Shown one piece after another: positions 14,186 to 14,230 of a stretch of 14,230 nucleotides of DNA. The DNA is taken from NCBI GenBank assembly GCA_964632505.1, contig CAZWCE010000039.1:1-14230 (forward strand), read 5' to 3'. Made by a program: the position numbers and the translations under genes. This stretch comes from CAZWCE01 sp964632505. Its GTDB lineage: Bacteria > Planctomycetota > Planctomycetia > Pirellulales > Thermoguttaceae. The notes under the pieces were generated by a model. That model did no database searches. It was not told the DNA's origin and worked only from the letters and a program-made list of their open reading frames with translations. Each line of letters opens with the position of its first letter. Position 1 is the first letter of the stretch.

Positions 14186-14230
14186 CTGCTCAGGGGTTGC
14201 GCGAAGATGGGTTATCTGGCATAATGGCGG

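Larger units (their letters stand above)
14013..14230 (+). mobile_element. IS30-family element, left end, runs off the window
   Basis: The element begins with a 27-bp terminal sequence (14013-14039) identical to that at 7603-7629. The transposase leader and first codons follow, and the element continues past the window edge. The inner border and any target duplication cannot be seen. Confidence 0.82.

Noticed and set aside
1..14230. CRISPR array, tRNA or rRNA
   Set aside because: I saw no regularly spaced repeats and no cloverleaf or rRNA-like segments in the sequence.

Overview
The window is a stretch of bacterial chromosome with an accessory character, of roughly 50-55% GC by eye. The best taxonomic hints are a Ser/Thr kinase fused through one membrane helix to a WD40-like propeller, an ECF-type sigma factor next to it, and two serpin-related exported proteins. 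That combination is common in Planctomycetota and some other environmental phyla (Acidobacteriota, Nitrospirota). I cannot fix the phylum, and no rRNA or tRNA is visible.

Left part (1-6300, mostly minus strand). A membrane-anchored, highly diverged serpin-like protein (356-1489) is followed by a 5'-truncated sugar isomerase remnant (1656-1886). Next comes a gene-poor stretch, then an intact antitoxin whose overlapping ParE/RelE toxin is truncated (2506-2854). A 46-bp imperfect repeat with a conserved dyad flanks that module on both sides. A class II Fic AMP-transferase (3014-4546) follows. It has a near-consensus promoter flanked by two 16-bp operator-like repeats, and a small antitoxin-like ORF diverges from it. 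A secreted, probably inhibitory serpin (4873-6177) closes this half.

Right part (6460-13351, plus strand). Six genes are codirectional: an orphan 209-aa protein; two tandem paralogous small proteins (127 and 129 aa) that share one Cys, their leaders and their terminators; a NifS/IscS-type cysteine desulfurase; an ECF-type sigma factor preceded by a 17-bp tandem repeat; and a 1061-aa transmembrane kinase/WD40 sensor. The sigma factor and kinase almost certainly form a regulatory pair, with no conventional anti-sigma gene visible. Whether the small proteins and the desulfurase are their outputs or partners is a hypothesis.

Mobile DNA. An IS30-family 3' end lies between the two small paralogs, and the 5' end of a related IS30 element starts at 14013, carrying the identical terminal sequence. 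The desulfurase-sigma-kinase block is therefore bracketed by IS30 ends. An IS5-family transposase tail sits just inside the right end. The transposase leader at 14054-14124 can fold into a long hairpin that takes in the ribosome binding site and start codon, and the transposase frame is broken soon after.
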